Shown: positions 16,223 to 24,597 of the stretch, one piece after another
Numbering within the stretch: position 1 is the stretch's first letter
How the letters are laid out: the number at the start of each line of letters is the position of its first letter
From: Variovorax sp. dw_308
GTDB lineage: Bacteria; Pseudomonadota; Gammaproteobacteria; Burkholderiales; Burkholderiaceae_C
Direction of reading: 5' to 3'
NCBI RefSeq assembly: GCF_019207085.1
Contig: NZ_JAATOM010000011.1
Span: 150,429-214,428, forward strand
Length of the DNA stretch: 64,000 bases
Position numbers and translations under genes: made by a program
The notes under the pieces: generated by a model
The model's database searches: none
What the model saw: only the letters and a program-made list of their open reading frames with translations
What the model was told of the DNA's origin: nothing

Positions 16223-18456
16223 AGCGCGAACTCGGCAGTCCTGTCCCCGGAAAATCATCGGAGTCGATGGTCGTCGACTACCCCCTGTCCGCCGCCACGG
16301 CCGACAAGACGCCCGTGCAAGCCAACATGCTGGCGCGCGCCCGCGCGTTCGCCGAACCGCTGATCGCCGACGAGACGCTCGACACCGGCGAGAACACGAT
16401 GGCCCATGCCGACGCCGTCGCGGCCATCGTCGCCGCGATGGGCGGCTCGGAGGCGATGCAGGCGGCCAGTTACCTGGTCTATTCGTGCCAGCACCTGAAC
16501 CGTCCGCTCGAAGTGATCGCCAAGGTGTTCGGCGACAACTTTGCCGCGCTGGCGGTCGAGACGACCAAGCTGGTCCATGTCCAGAAGCAGACCCGTTCGG
16601 CCGCCGTCGGCGCGCACACCGACGGCGCCAGCAACCAGACGGAAAACGTGCGCAAGATGCTGCTCGCGTTCTCACGCGACCTGCGCGTGGTGATGCTGCG
16701 GCTCGCCTCGCGGCTGCAGACGCTGCGCTACGCCGCGGCCAGCAAGCGGCCCGTGGCGGAAAGCGTGGCGCGCGAGTCGTTGCAGGTGTTTGCGCCATTG
16801 GCCAACCGCCTGGGCATCTGGCAGGTCAAGTGGGAAATCGAGGACCTGTCGTTTCGCTTTCTCGAACCCGAGACGTACAAGCTCATCGCGCGCCTGCTCG
16901 ACGAAAAGCGTCGTGAGCGCGAAGGCTACGTCGAGCAGTTGCGCCTTCGACTCGAAGCGGACCTGCAGTCGCAAGGCGTGCCGGCCAAGGTGCAAGGCCG
17001 CCCGAAGAACATCTTCAGCATCGTCAAGAAGATGCGCGGCAAGTCGCTCGATTTTGCGCAGGTGTTCGACATCCTCGCCCTCCGCGTGGTGGTGAAGGAC
17101 GTGAAGGACTGCTACGCCGCACTGGCCTGGGTGCATTCGCACTTCCAGCCGATCGATGCCGAGTTCGACGACTACATCGCGCGCCCGAAGGCGAACGGGT
17201 ACCAGTCGCTGCACACGGTGGTGCGTGAGGTGGTGGACGGCGTCGCGGGCAAGCCGATCGAGATCCAGATCCGCACGGAGGAAATGCACGACCATGCCGA
17301 ACATGGCGTCGCCGCGCACTGGGCCTACAAGGAGGCCGGTCCAAAGGGCTATGTCGGCGTGTGGGCCGGCGGCGAGTACGACGCCAAGATCGCCGTGCTG
17401 CGCCAGCTGCTGGCATGGGAGCGCGACCTGTCCGGCGGCCAGCAAGGGCAGGGCCTGTTCGACGACCGCATCTACGTGCTGACGCCCGACGCCGCCATAG
17501 TCGAATTGCCGCAAGGCGCGACGGCGGTCGATTTCGCATACACGGTGCATACCAGCCTGGGCCACCGTTGCCGCGGCGCGCGCATCGACGGCGCGATGGT
17601 GCCGCTCAACACGCCGCTGCAGAACGGCCAGACGGTCGAGATCATCGCGGCCAAGGAGGGTGGCCCTTCGCGCGACTGGCTCAACGCCGAACTCGGGTAC
17701 CTGGCCAGCCATCGGGCGCGTGCCAAGGTTCGCGCCTGGTTCAATGCCCAGGTCACGCACGAGACCGTGGCGCGCGGACGCGAGGCTGTCGAAAAACTGC
17801 TTCAGCGTGAGGGCAAGACCGCGCTCAAGCTGGAAGACCTGGCGTCCCGGCTCGGCTTCAAGTCGGCAGATCACCTGTTCGAGGTCGTTGGCAAGGATGA
17901 GTTCTCTTTGCGCACCATCGAGACCCTCCTGCGCCCGCCCGAACCGCCGCCGAGCCCCGACGACGGAGTGCAAATCCGCAAGCCGCGCGCCAATGAAAAG
18001 GCCGTGCAGGGCGGCGTGCTGGTGGTCGGCGTGTCGTCGCTCATGACCCAGCTTGCCAAATGCTGTCGGCCGGCACCGCCGGATGCCATCAGCGGATTCG
18101 TCACGCGCGGACACGGAGTCAGCATCCATCGTTCGGATTGCAGCAACTTCCGCACGATGCGCACCCAGAATCCCGAGCGCGTGATCGAGGTCGAGTGGGG
18201 CGCGAAGAAGGGGGAGGAGGGCGCCGTCTACGCCGTCGACGTGGCCGTGGAGGCGTCGGACCGCCAGGGTCTGCTGCGGGACATCTCGGAGGTCTTTGCG
18301 CGGGAGAAGATGAATGTGATCGGCGTGCAGACCCAGTCGATCAAGGGCACTGCGTGGATGACCTTCACCGTCGAGATTCCAGACGCCGCGCGCCTCGCGC
18401 AAGTCCTGGGCGTCGTCGGCATGGTCGACGGGGTGCGTCACGCGCGCCGTCGTTGA
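16219..18456 (+). CDS. relA: GTP pyrophosphokinase RelA
   Basis: RelA makes (p)ppGpp from ATP and GTP/GDP on starved ribosomes. The 745-aa protein has, in order, a degenerate HD hydrolase domain, the synthetase domain, a TGS domain (YVLTPDAAIVELPQG), a helical/zinc-finger region (KCCRPAPPDAI) and a C-terminal ACT domain. The HD pair is replaced by SYLVYSCQ, so hydrolysis should be lost. The synthetase has EFDD at residues 315-318, the ExDD form of RelA rather than the RxKD of bifunctional SpoT, followed by KANGYQSLHT. GTG is the start, overlapping the upstream stop; an ATG at 16267 is an alternative. Confidence 0.94.
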   Translation: MKRELGSPVPGKSSESMVVDYPLSAATADKTPVQANMLARARAFAEPLIADETLDTGENTMAHADAVAAIVAAMGGSEAMQAASYLVYSCQHLNRPLEVIAKVFGDNFAALAVETTKLVHVQKQTRSAAVGAHTDGASNQTENVRKMLLAFSRDLRVVMLRLASRLQTLRYAAASKRPVAESVARESLQVFAPLANRLGIWQVKWEIEDLSFRFLEPETYKLIARLLDEKRREREGYVEQLRLRLEADLQSQGVPAKVQGRPKNIFSIVKKMRGKSLDFAQVFDILALRVVVKDVKDCYAALAWVHSHFQPIDAEFDDYIARPKANGYQSLHTVVREVVDGVAGKPIEIQIRTEEMHDHAEHGVAAHWAYKEAGPKGYVGVWAGGEYDAKIAVLRQLLAWERDLSGGQQGQGLFDDRIYVLTPDAAIVELPQGATAVDFAYTVHTSLGHRCRGARIDGAMVPLNTPLQNGQTVEIIAAKEGGPSRDWLNAELGYLASHRARAKVRAWFNAQVTHETVARGREAVEKLLQREGKTALKLEDLASRLGFKSADHLFEVVGKDEFSLRTIETLLRPPEPPPSPDDGVQIRKPRANEKAVQGGVLVVGVSSLMTQLAKCCRPAPPDAISGFVTRGHGVSIHRSDCSNFRTMRTQNPERVIEVEWGAKKGEEGAVYAVDVAVEASDRQGLLRDISEVFAREKMNVIGVQTQSIKGTAWMTFTVEIPDAARLAQVLGVVGMVDGVRHARRR

Positions 18457-18489
18457 CGGCACGGGCTAGGCTGGCGCAAAAACCCATGC

Positions 18490-18495
18490 TATAAT
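18490..18495 (+). promoter_or_regulatory. -10 box of tRNA-Val promoter
   Basis: A perfect TATAAT lies 17 bp before the tRNA 5' end. No good -35 is visible at the expected distance. Confidence 0.6.
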
Positions 18496-18512
18496 CGATG
18501 GCTTCACACATC

Positions 18513-18589
18513 AGGCCCATAGCTCAGCTGGTTAGAGCGCTTCCTTGACATGGAAGAGGTCGGCGATTCGAATTCGTCTGGGCCTACCA
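18513..18589 (+). tRNA. tRNA-Val (GAC)
   Basis: A 77-nt cloverleaf with acceptor AGGCCCA paired to TGGGCCT, the D arm GCTC...GAGC, an anticodon stem CTTCC/GGAAG with loop TTGACAT (anticodon GAC), and a T arm around TTCGAAT. The 3' CCA is encoded. Confidence 0.96.
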
Positions 18590-18613
18590 AATTTCTCGGT
18601 GTTGAACGGATCA

Positions 18614-18638
18614 AAGCCACTCGGTCGAGTGGCTTTTT
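18614..18638 (+). terminator. Intrinsic terminator after tRNA-Val
   Basis: AAAGCCACTCG and CGAGTGGCTTT form a near-perfect stem with a 2-base centre, followed by TTTTTCC. It lies 25 bp after the tRNA. Confidence 0.85.
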
Positions 18639-18761
18639 CCTTTGGCGGATCATTCGATCCTCCACCTCACGAGGTAGTTAACCCATTAGCTCAGTGGCGT
18701 TTGCAGCACTGGTTGTGTTAGCTTTGGTGTCTCTCGTGACAACCCGGAAACCAAGCGAATC

Positions 18762-19124
18762 ATGCCCTCGACGCCGCCTTATCCGGCGACCGAAGAACTT
18801 CGGCTCGCTTCCCTGCTGCGACAGGCCCCGCTTGAATTTGCACGCGTGGTGTATGGCCTGAATGACCGGGCCAGTGGCCGTGCCGGCACCATGGCGGCTG
18901 AAGAAGTCGCCCGCACCGTGCGCCAGGGCGTGCCGGTCACGCGCGAACGTGCCGAGCAACGAGCCCGCGCCTACCTTCCCGTCGCAGGCCACGAGCACTG
19001 CCCGCGCTGCTGGGTTTTCAATGGCATCAAGAGCCCTTTGCACTTCCGCGAGGCCAGTGAAGACCGCCCTGAAACCGCGATCTGCAAGGTCTGCGGCGCG
19101 GAGTACACCAGCTCCCTCGAATAG
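18762..19124 (+). CDS. Zinc-ribbon-like hypothetical protein
   Basis: I do not recognise the family. The 120-aa protein has a helical N-terminal half (residues 9-72, many Ala/Glu/Arg) and two cysteine pairs, C80-P-R-C83 and C108-K-V-C111, spaced as in a small zinc ribbon. The second pair is followed by GAEYTSS. It has no signal peptide or membrane segment. Such an arrangement suits a metal-stabilised nucleic-acid or protein-binding domain, but the role is unknown. It sits alone between tRNA-Val and phaR on the same strand. Confidence 0.7.
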   Translation: MPSTPPYPATEELRLASLLRQAPLEFARVVYGLNDRASGRAGTMAAEEVARTVRQGVPVTRERAEQRARAYLPVAGHEHCPRCWVFNGIKSPLHFREASEDRPETAICKVCGAEYTSSLE

Positions 19125-19196
19125 CCTCGCAACCCTCGAAACTCACGACGCTGTCCGTCAGGGTAAACCTTGGCGCAGTGCAGCAAACCCGCTCCC

Positions 19197-19202
19197 TAGA
19201 AT
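19197..19202 (+). promoter_or_regulatory. -10-like box upstream of phaR
   Basis: TAGAAT lies 38 bp before the phaR GTG. A TTGGCG at 19170-19175 is 21 bp upstream, too far for a good -35. The intervening GCAGTGCAGCAAAC is a possible protein-binding site, since PhaR proteins are known to autoregulate, but I cannot assign it. Confidence 0.35.
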
Positions 19203-19240
19203 GCCTTGGGCGTGGTCGCTTCCGACCTCAAGGAGATCTA

Positions 19241-19774
19241 GTGCAGAGTAAGAAAGTCGGTGGAAAGCCGGCCATACGGGTCATCAAGAAGTACCCGAAT
19301 CGGCGGCTCTATGACACTGACACCTCCACCTACATCACGTTGGCGGAGGTCAAGCAACTTGTCATGTCAAAGGCATCATTCGTGGTGCGCGACGCCAAGA
19401 GCGGTGACGACCTGACGCGCAGCATCCTGCTGCAGATCATCCTGGAAGAGGAGGCCGGCGGCGCACCGATGTTCACAGAGCAGGTGCTCGCCAGCATCAT
19501 CCGTTTCTACGGCCAGGCCATGCAGGGATACATGGGCCCCTACCTGGAGAAGAACATCCAGGCCATGACCGAGATGCAGGCGCTGCTCAAGGAAAAGGCC
19601 CAAGGGCTCACCCCCGAGATGTGGGCCAACTTCATGAGCATGCAGTCGCCGATGCTGCAGGGCCTCATGGGCAACTACGTCGAGCAGTCCAAGAATGTCT
19701 TCCTGCAGATGCAGGAGCAGATGCAGAAGAACACCGAGCAGGTCCTGGGCGCCTTTGGCATCAAGCGTCCCTGA
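19241..19774 (+). CDS. phaR: Polyhydroxyalkanoate synthesis repressor PhaR
   Basis: PhaR is a DNA-binding protein that also binds PHB granules. It represses phasin genes and its own gene until granules titrate it away. The 177-aa protein has the PHB_acc_N domain at the N-terminus (IRVIKKYPNRRLYDT, TYITLAEVKQLV) followed by the PHB accumulation regulatory domain. The C-terminal half is Met/Gln-rich, with MQ-containing helices that would contact the hydrophobic granule. The GTG at 19241 is chosen because a perfect AAGGAG lies 6 bases upstream. Confidence 0.93.
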   Translation: MQSKKVGGKPAIRVIKKYPNRRLYDTDTSTYITLAEVKQLVMSKASFVVRDAKSGDDLTRSILLQIILEEEAGGAPMFTEQVLASIIRFYGQAMQGYMGPYLEKNIQAMTEMQALLKEKAQGLTPEMWANFMSMQSPMLQGLMGNYVEQSKNVFLQMQEQMQKNTEQVLGAFGIKRP

Positions 19775-19813
19775 AACTGGCACGACCGGCGATAGCTGGG
19801 ACAATACGGGGTT

Positions 19814-21220
19814 ATGAGCGAAGTTGCACTCCCCGAACGCGCGGCCACGTCCGCCGCACCCAAGGTCGGCTTTGTCAGCCTTGGATGCCCCAAGGCCCTG
19901 ACCGATTCCGAACTGATCCTGACCCAACTGAGCGCAGAAGGCTACGAGACCTCGAAGACTTTCGAGGGCGCTGACATCGTCATCGTGAACACCTGCGGCT
20001 TCATCGATGACGCGGTGAAGGAGAGCCTCGACACCATCGGCGAAGCGCTGGCCGCCAACGGCCGCGTCATCGTCACCGGCTGCCTCGGCGCCAAGTCCGG
20101 TGCCGACGGCGGCAACATGGTGCGCCAGATGCACCCCAGCGTGCTCGCAGTCACCGGTCCGCATGCGACGCAGGAGGTGATGGATGCGGTCCATGCCAAC
20201 CTGCCGAAGCCGCACGACCCTTTCATCGACCTTGTGCCGAACACCTTCGGCATCGCGGGCCTCAAGCTCACCCCGCGGCACTACGCCTATCTGAAGATCA
20301 GCGAAGGCTGCAACCATCGTTGTACCTTCTGCATCATCCCGTCGATGCGCGGCGATCTGGTCTCGCGTCCTATTGGTGATGTGCTGAACGAGGCCAAGGC
20401 CTTGTTCGAAGGCGGCGTGAAGGAACTGCTGGTGATCAGCCAGGACACCTCGGCCTACGGTGTCGACACCAAATACCGCATGGGCTTCTGGAACGGCAAG
20501 CCGGTGAAGACGCGCATGCTCGACCTTGTGAAATCGCTGGGCGAGATTGCGGAGCCTTATGGCGCCTGGGTGCGGCTGCACTACGTGTATCCGTATCCGA
20601 GCGTCGACGAGGTCATCCCGCTGATGGCCAGCGGGCAGGTCCTGCCGTACCTCGATGTGCCGCTGCAGCACAGCCATCCGGCAGTGCTCAAGCGCATGAA
20701 GCGGCCAGCGAGCGGCGAACGCAACCTGGAGCGCATCGCCCGGTGGCGCGAAATCTGCCCCGAGTTGGTGATCCGCAGCACTTTCATTGCAGGTTTTCCT
20801 GGCGAGACCGAAGAGGAATTCGAACACCTCCTCGACTTCATTCGCGAGGCCGAGATCGACCGCGCGGGTTGCTTTGCCTACAGCCCGGTGGCGGGTGCGG
20901 CGGCGAACGAGATTCCCGGCATGCTGCCGGAGGCCGAACGCGAGGCGCGCCGTGCGCGGTTCATGGAGGTGGCGGAGTCGGTGTCGATCACGCGCCTGCG
21001 CCGCCGCATCGGCGCGAGCATGCAGGTGTTGGTCGATTCGGCGCCCGGCATGGGCCGCAAGGGCGGGGTGGGTCGCAGTTACGCGGATGCGCCGGAGATC
21101 GACGGCGTCGTGCGCCTATTGCCGCCCGAGAAGATCAGCAAGACGCTGAAGGTCGGTGAGTTCACCCGTGCCCGCATCGTCGGCGCCGAGGGCCACGACC
21201 TGGTGGCGGTGCCTGTATGA
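19814..21220 (+). CDS. rimO: Ribosomal protein S12 methylthiotransferase RimO
   Basis: RimO adds a methylthio group to the conserved Asp of ribosomal protein S12 using two Fe-S clusters. The 468-aa protein has the N-terminal UPF0004 cluster domain (VSLGCPKALTDSE, NTCGFIDDA), the radical-SAM motif CNHRCTFC (Cys166, Cys170, Cys173), DVPLQHS and a C-terminal TRAM domain. Length and order are standard. The -10-like GACAAT at 19800-19805 is very close to the ATG, so a near-leaderless mRNA is possible. It follows phaR by 39 bp and converges on tRNA-Leu. Confidence 0.96.
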   Translation: MSEVALPERAATSAAPKVGFVSLGCPKALTDSELILTQLSAEGYETSKTFEGADIVIVNTCGFIDDAVKESLDTIGEALAANGRVIVTGCLGAKSGADGGNMVRQMHPSVLAVTGPHATQEVMDAVHANLPKPHDPFIDLVPNTFGIAGLKLTPRHYAYLKISEGCNHRCTFCIIPSMRGDLVSRPIGDVLNEAKALFEGGVKELLVISQDTSAYGVDTKYRMGFWNGKPVKTRMLDLVKSLGEIAEPYGAWVRLHYVYPYPSVDEVIPLMASGQVLPYLDVPLQHSHPAVLKRMKRPASGERNLERIARWREICPELVIRSTFIAGFPGETEEEFEHLLDFIREAEIDRAGCFAYSPVAGAAANEIPGMLPEAEREARRARFMEVAESVSITRLRRRIGASMQVLVDSAPGMGRKGGVGRSYADAPEIDGVVRLLPPEKISKTLKVGEFTRARIVGAEGHDLVAVPV

Positions 21221-21262
21221 GGGCGCTGTAAAAATGCGCCGAGGCGCTGCCGTTCAGGCAAC

Positions 21263-21289
21263 AAAAAAGCCACCGGAGACCGGTGGCTT
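21263..21289 (-). terminator. Terminator for tRNA-Leu (minus) and possibly rimO (plus)
   Basis: AAGCCACCGG and CCGGTGGCTT make a 10-bp perfect stem with a 3-base loop. On the minus strand it ends in a six-T run, which suits tRNA-Leu transcription. On the plus strand the tail is only TCATTT, so rimO termination would be weaker. Confidence 0.85.
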
Positions 21290-21324
21290 CATTTGCAAGA
21301 TCCTGGTAGGGGATCTTTTTAACT

Positions 21325-21409
<85 letters not shown>

Positions 21410-21492
21410 CCACATGACTGCATAAGCAGTTATGTTTTGATTTCAGTGTAGAAAGAGATTGTATCATCAAAAATAGCACCCATTCCAGCGGC

Positions 21493-23784
21493 TTGCTGGA
21501 TGAAGTTGAAGGAACTGTCCAAGGCCATCGTGACGGGCACGGATTCGTGCAGCGCGACGACGGCGAAGCTGACATCTACCTCCCCCCGAACGAGATGCGC
21601 GCGGTGCTGCACAAGGACCGCGTCAAGGCGCGTGTCGTGCGGCAAGACCGACGCGGGCGTCCGGAGGGGCGGGTCGTTGAAATCGTCGAGCGGCCGGAGC
21701 AACCCATCATCGGACGCCTGCTGCATGAAGGCGGCATCTGGCTCGTCGCGCCGGAAGACAAACGCTACGGCCAGGATGTACTTATTCCGAAGGGCGCGAC
21801 CGGCACGGCCAAGACCGGGCAGGTCGTGGTCGTGCAACTGACGGAACCGCCTGCGCTGTTCGGCCAGCCCGTGGGACGCGTCAAGGAAGTGCTCGGCGAG
21901 ATCGACGATCCGGGCATGGAGATCGAGATTGCGGTGCGCAAGTACGGCGTGCCGCATGAATTCTCCGAAGCCTGCATCGCTGCCGCGAAGGCGCTGCCCG
22001 ACAAGGTTCGTCCCGCCGACAAGAAGGGCCGCATCGACCTCACCGACGTGCCGCTCGTCACCATCGATGGCGAGGATGCACGCGACTTCGACGATGCCGT
22101 CTACTGCGAGCCCGCGAAGGTCGGCCGCGCGAAGGGCTGGCGCCTGCTGGTGGCCATTGCCGATGTCAGTGCCTATGTGCAGACCGGCTCGGCCATCGAC
22201 ATCGATGCCTACGATCGCGCGACCAGCGTCTACTTCCCGCGCCGCGTCATTCCGATGCTGCCGGAGAAGTTGTCCAACGGCCTCTGCTCGCTCAACCCGG
22301 AAGTCGAGCGCCTGTGCATGGTCTGCGACATGCTGGTCGCGGCCGATGGCGAGATCTACGCCTACCAGTTCTACCCGGCCGTGATGTTCAGCCACGCCCG
22401 CTTCACCTACACGGAAGTGGCGGCCATTCTCGCCAACACACGCGGCCCGGAAGCGGCCAAGCGCAAGGACCGGGTCAAGGACCTACTCAACCTGTCCGAC
22501 GTCTACAAGGCCCTGCTCAAGCAGCGCGGCAAGCGCGGCGCCGTGGACTTCGAAACGACAGAGACGCAGATCGTCTGCGACGACGCGGGCCGCATCGAGA
22601 AGATCGTGCCGCGCACGCGCAACGAGGCGCACCGGCTCATCGAGGAGGCGATGCTCGCGGCCAATGTCTGCAGCGCCGACTTCATCGCCGAAGGCAAGCA
22701 TCCGGGTCTGTACCGCGTGCACGAAGGGCCGACGCCGGAGAAGAAGGAAATCCTGCGTGGCTACCTGAAGGCGATGGGCGTGGGCCTGTCGATCACCGAC
22801 GATCCGAAGCCCGGCGAGTTCCAGGCGATCGCCGACGCCACCAAGGAGCGCCCCGACGCGCAGCAGATCCACACCATGCTGCTTCGCTCGATGCAGCAGG
22901 CGATCTACACGCCGATCAACAGCGGCCACTTCGGCCTCGCCTACGAGGCCTACACGCACTTCACCAGCCCGATCCGGCGCTACCCGGATTTGCTGGTGCA
23001 CCGCGTGATCAAGGCAATTTTGAGCAAGAGCCGCTACCAGTTGCCGATGTTGCCCACGCCCGGCGAGGCGCATGCCAAGCTGGCCAAGCGCCTTGCATCG
23101 CGCGTGAAGGCGCCGACCGCCAAGCCGGCCAAGGCCACCGTCGCGCCGACCAAGGAAGTGCAGGCGTGGGAGGCTGCAGGCCTGCATTGCAGCGCCAACG
23201 AGCGGCGCGCCGACGAAGCGAGCCGCGACGTCGAGGCCTGGCTCAAGTGCAAGTACATGCGCGAGCACCTGGGCGAGGAATACGGCGGCGTGGTGAGCGC
23301 GGCCACGACCTTCGGCATCTTCGTCACGCTCGATGCGATGTATGTGGAAGGCCTCGTGCATATCACCGAACTCGGCGGCGAGTATTTCAAGTTCGACGAG
23401 CAGCGCCAGGAACTGCGCGGAGAGCGCACCGGCATCCGCTATGCCATCGGCACGCGCGTGCGGGTGCAGGTCAGCCGCGTCGACCTCGACGGCCGCAAGA
23501 TCGACTTCCGCCTGATCCGTGAAGGCGAGGACCTCGTCGCGCGGGCGATGAAGGAAAAGGGCGTGAAGGAAAAGTCCGGCCCCGGCGGCGGCTCGACCTC
23601 CAGGTCCTCTGCCCGGGCTTCGTCGCGCCAGCCACGTTCGCACGGCGACAGCAAGGCCGAGGCCGCTGCCGCTGTGATGGCGGGCACCGATCGCCCCGCG
23701 CAGCAAAGCGCCATGCAGGCGTTCAAGTCGGCGGTGAAGAAGGCCGCCAACAAGATGAAAGGGCGCAAGCCGCGCCGTCCTTGA
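21493..23784 (+). CDS. rnr: Ribonuclease R
   Basis: RNase R is a processive 3'-5' exoribonuclease that degrades structured RNA. The 763-aa protein has cold-shock domains (EGTVQGHRDGHGFV), the RNB catalytic domain with DGEDARDFDDAVY, an S1 domain (GVVSAATTFGIFVTLD) and a Lys/Arg/Ser-rich C-terminal tail. Unlike the 813-aa E. coli enzyme it has no N-terminal winged-helix region of about 80 residues before the first cold-shock domain. No ATG is in frame upstream; the chosen start is TTG at 21493. A TATCAT -10 at 21462-21467 would make upstream starts untranscribed. An Ala/Lys/Pro insertion follows the RNB core. Confidence 0.9.
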   Translation: MLDEVEGTVQGHRDGHGFVQRDDGEADIYLPPNEMRAVLHKDRVKARVVRQDRRGRPEGRVVEIVERPEQPIIGRLLHEGGIWLVAPEDKRYGQDVLIPKGATGTAKTGQVVVVQLTEPPALFGQPVGRVKEVLGEIDDPGMEIEIAVRKYGVPHEFSEACIAAAKALPDKVRPADKKGRIDLTDVPLVTIDGEDARDFDDAVYCEPAKVGRAKGWRLLVAIADVSAYVQTGSAIDIDAYDRATSVYFPRRVIPMLPEKLSNGLCSLNPEVERLCMVCDMLVAADGEIYAYQFYPAVMFSHARFTYTEVAAILANTRGPEAAKRKDRVKDLLNLSDVYKALLKQRGKRGAVDFETTETQIVCDDAGRIEKIVPRTRNEAHRLIEEAMLAANVCSADFIAEGKHPGLYRVHEGPTPEKKEILRGYLKAMGVGLSITDDPKPGEFQAIADATKERPDAQQIHTMLLRSMQQAIYTPINSGHFGLAYEAYTHFTSPIRRYPDLLVHRVIKAILSKSRYQLPMLPTPGEAHAKLAKRLASRVKAPTAKPAKATVAPTKEVQAWEAAGLHCSANERRADEASRDVEAWLKCKYMREHLGEEYGGVVSAATTFGIFVTLDAMYVEGLVHITELGGEYFKFDEQRQELRGERTGIRYAIGTRVRVQVSRVDLDGRKIDFRLIREGEDLVARAMKEKGVKEKSGPGGGSTSRSSARASSRQPRSHGDSKAEAAAAVMAGTDRPAQQSAMQAFKSAVKKAANKMKGRKPRRP

Positions 23785-23821
23785 CCGATCCACACCCAAC
23801 CAAGAAGAAAGTGATGACTGA

Positions 23822-24589
23822 ATGACTGCAGAGACAACCTCGACCTCGCGCATCGCTGTCGTGACCGGCGCCGGCACCGGCATCGGGCGCGCCGCCGCAC
23901 TGGCCCTGCTGGGCGACGGCTGGAGCGTCGCGTTGGCCGGGCGCCGGGCCGAGACCTTGCAAGCCGTTGCCGACGAGTCCGGCGCCGGTTCGCGCGTGAT
24001 CGCGGTGCCGACCGACGTGGCCGATCCGCAATCCGTCGAGGCGCTGTTCGCAACGGCGGTGAAGCAATTCGGCCGTGTCGACCTGCTGTTCAACAATGCC
24101 GGCACCGGCAACCCGCCCGGCCCGTTCGAGGACTGGACCGCGCAACAGTGGAAGGGTGTCGTGGACATCAACCTGAACGGCATGTTCTATTGCATCCAGC
24201 AGGCGTTTCGGACGATGAAGGCACAGTCGCCGCGCGGTGGGCGGATCATCAACAACGGCTCGATCTCGGCGACGACGCCGCGTCCCAATTCGATCGCCTA
24301 CACCGCCACCAAGCACGCGGTGCAGGGCCTGACCAAGACGGCGTCGCTGGACGGCCGCAAGTACGACATCGCCGTGGGCCAGGTCGATGTGGGCAATGCG
24401 ATGACTGCGATGGGCGGGCGCATGGCGAACGGCGTGCCTCAGGCCAATGGAGAGATCGCGGTGGAGCCTGTGATCGACGTGGACATCGTCGGACGTTCGG
24501 TGCTCTACATGGCCAACCTGCCCCTGGAAGCCAACGTGTTGTTCCACACGATCATGGCGACCAAGATGCCCTTCGTGGGACGCGGCTGA
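23822..24589 (+). CDS. SDR family oxidoreductase
   Basis: A 255-aa short-chain dehydrogenase. The cofactor motif is TGAGTGIGR (residues 15-23), followed by NNAG, the serine in NNGSIS and the catalytic pair Tyr160 and Lys164 (AYTATKHAV). The Arg pair after strand 2 (AGRRAE) suggests NADP preference. The final segment PLEANVLFHTIMATKMPFVG resembles SDRs close to the sepiapterin/clavulanate dehydrogenase-like group. The substrate is unknown. It follows rnr by 37 bp and converges on nnrD with 8 bp between. Confidence 0.85.
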   Translation: MTAETTSTSRIAVVTGAGTGIGRAAALALLGDGWSVALAGRRAETLQAVADESGAGSRVIAVPTDVADPQSVEALFATAVKQFGRVDLLFNNAGTGNPPGPFEDWTAQQWKGVVDINLNGMFYCIQQAFRTMKAQSPRGGRIINNGSISATTPRPNSIAYTATKHAVQGLTKTASLDGRKYDIAVGQVDVGNAMTAMGGRMANGVPQANGEIAVEPVIDVDIVGRSVLYMANLPLEANVLFHTIMATKMPFVGRG

Positions 24590-24597
24590 TCCCCGTT

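Noticed and set aside
18685..18698. Possible tRNA fragment (TTAGCTCAGTGG)
   Set aside because: It resembles only a D arm. No anticodon stem or T arm pairs nearby, so there is no basis for a tRNA pseudogene.
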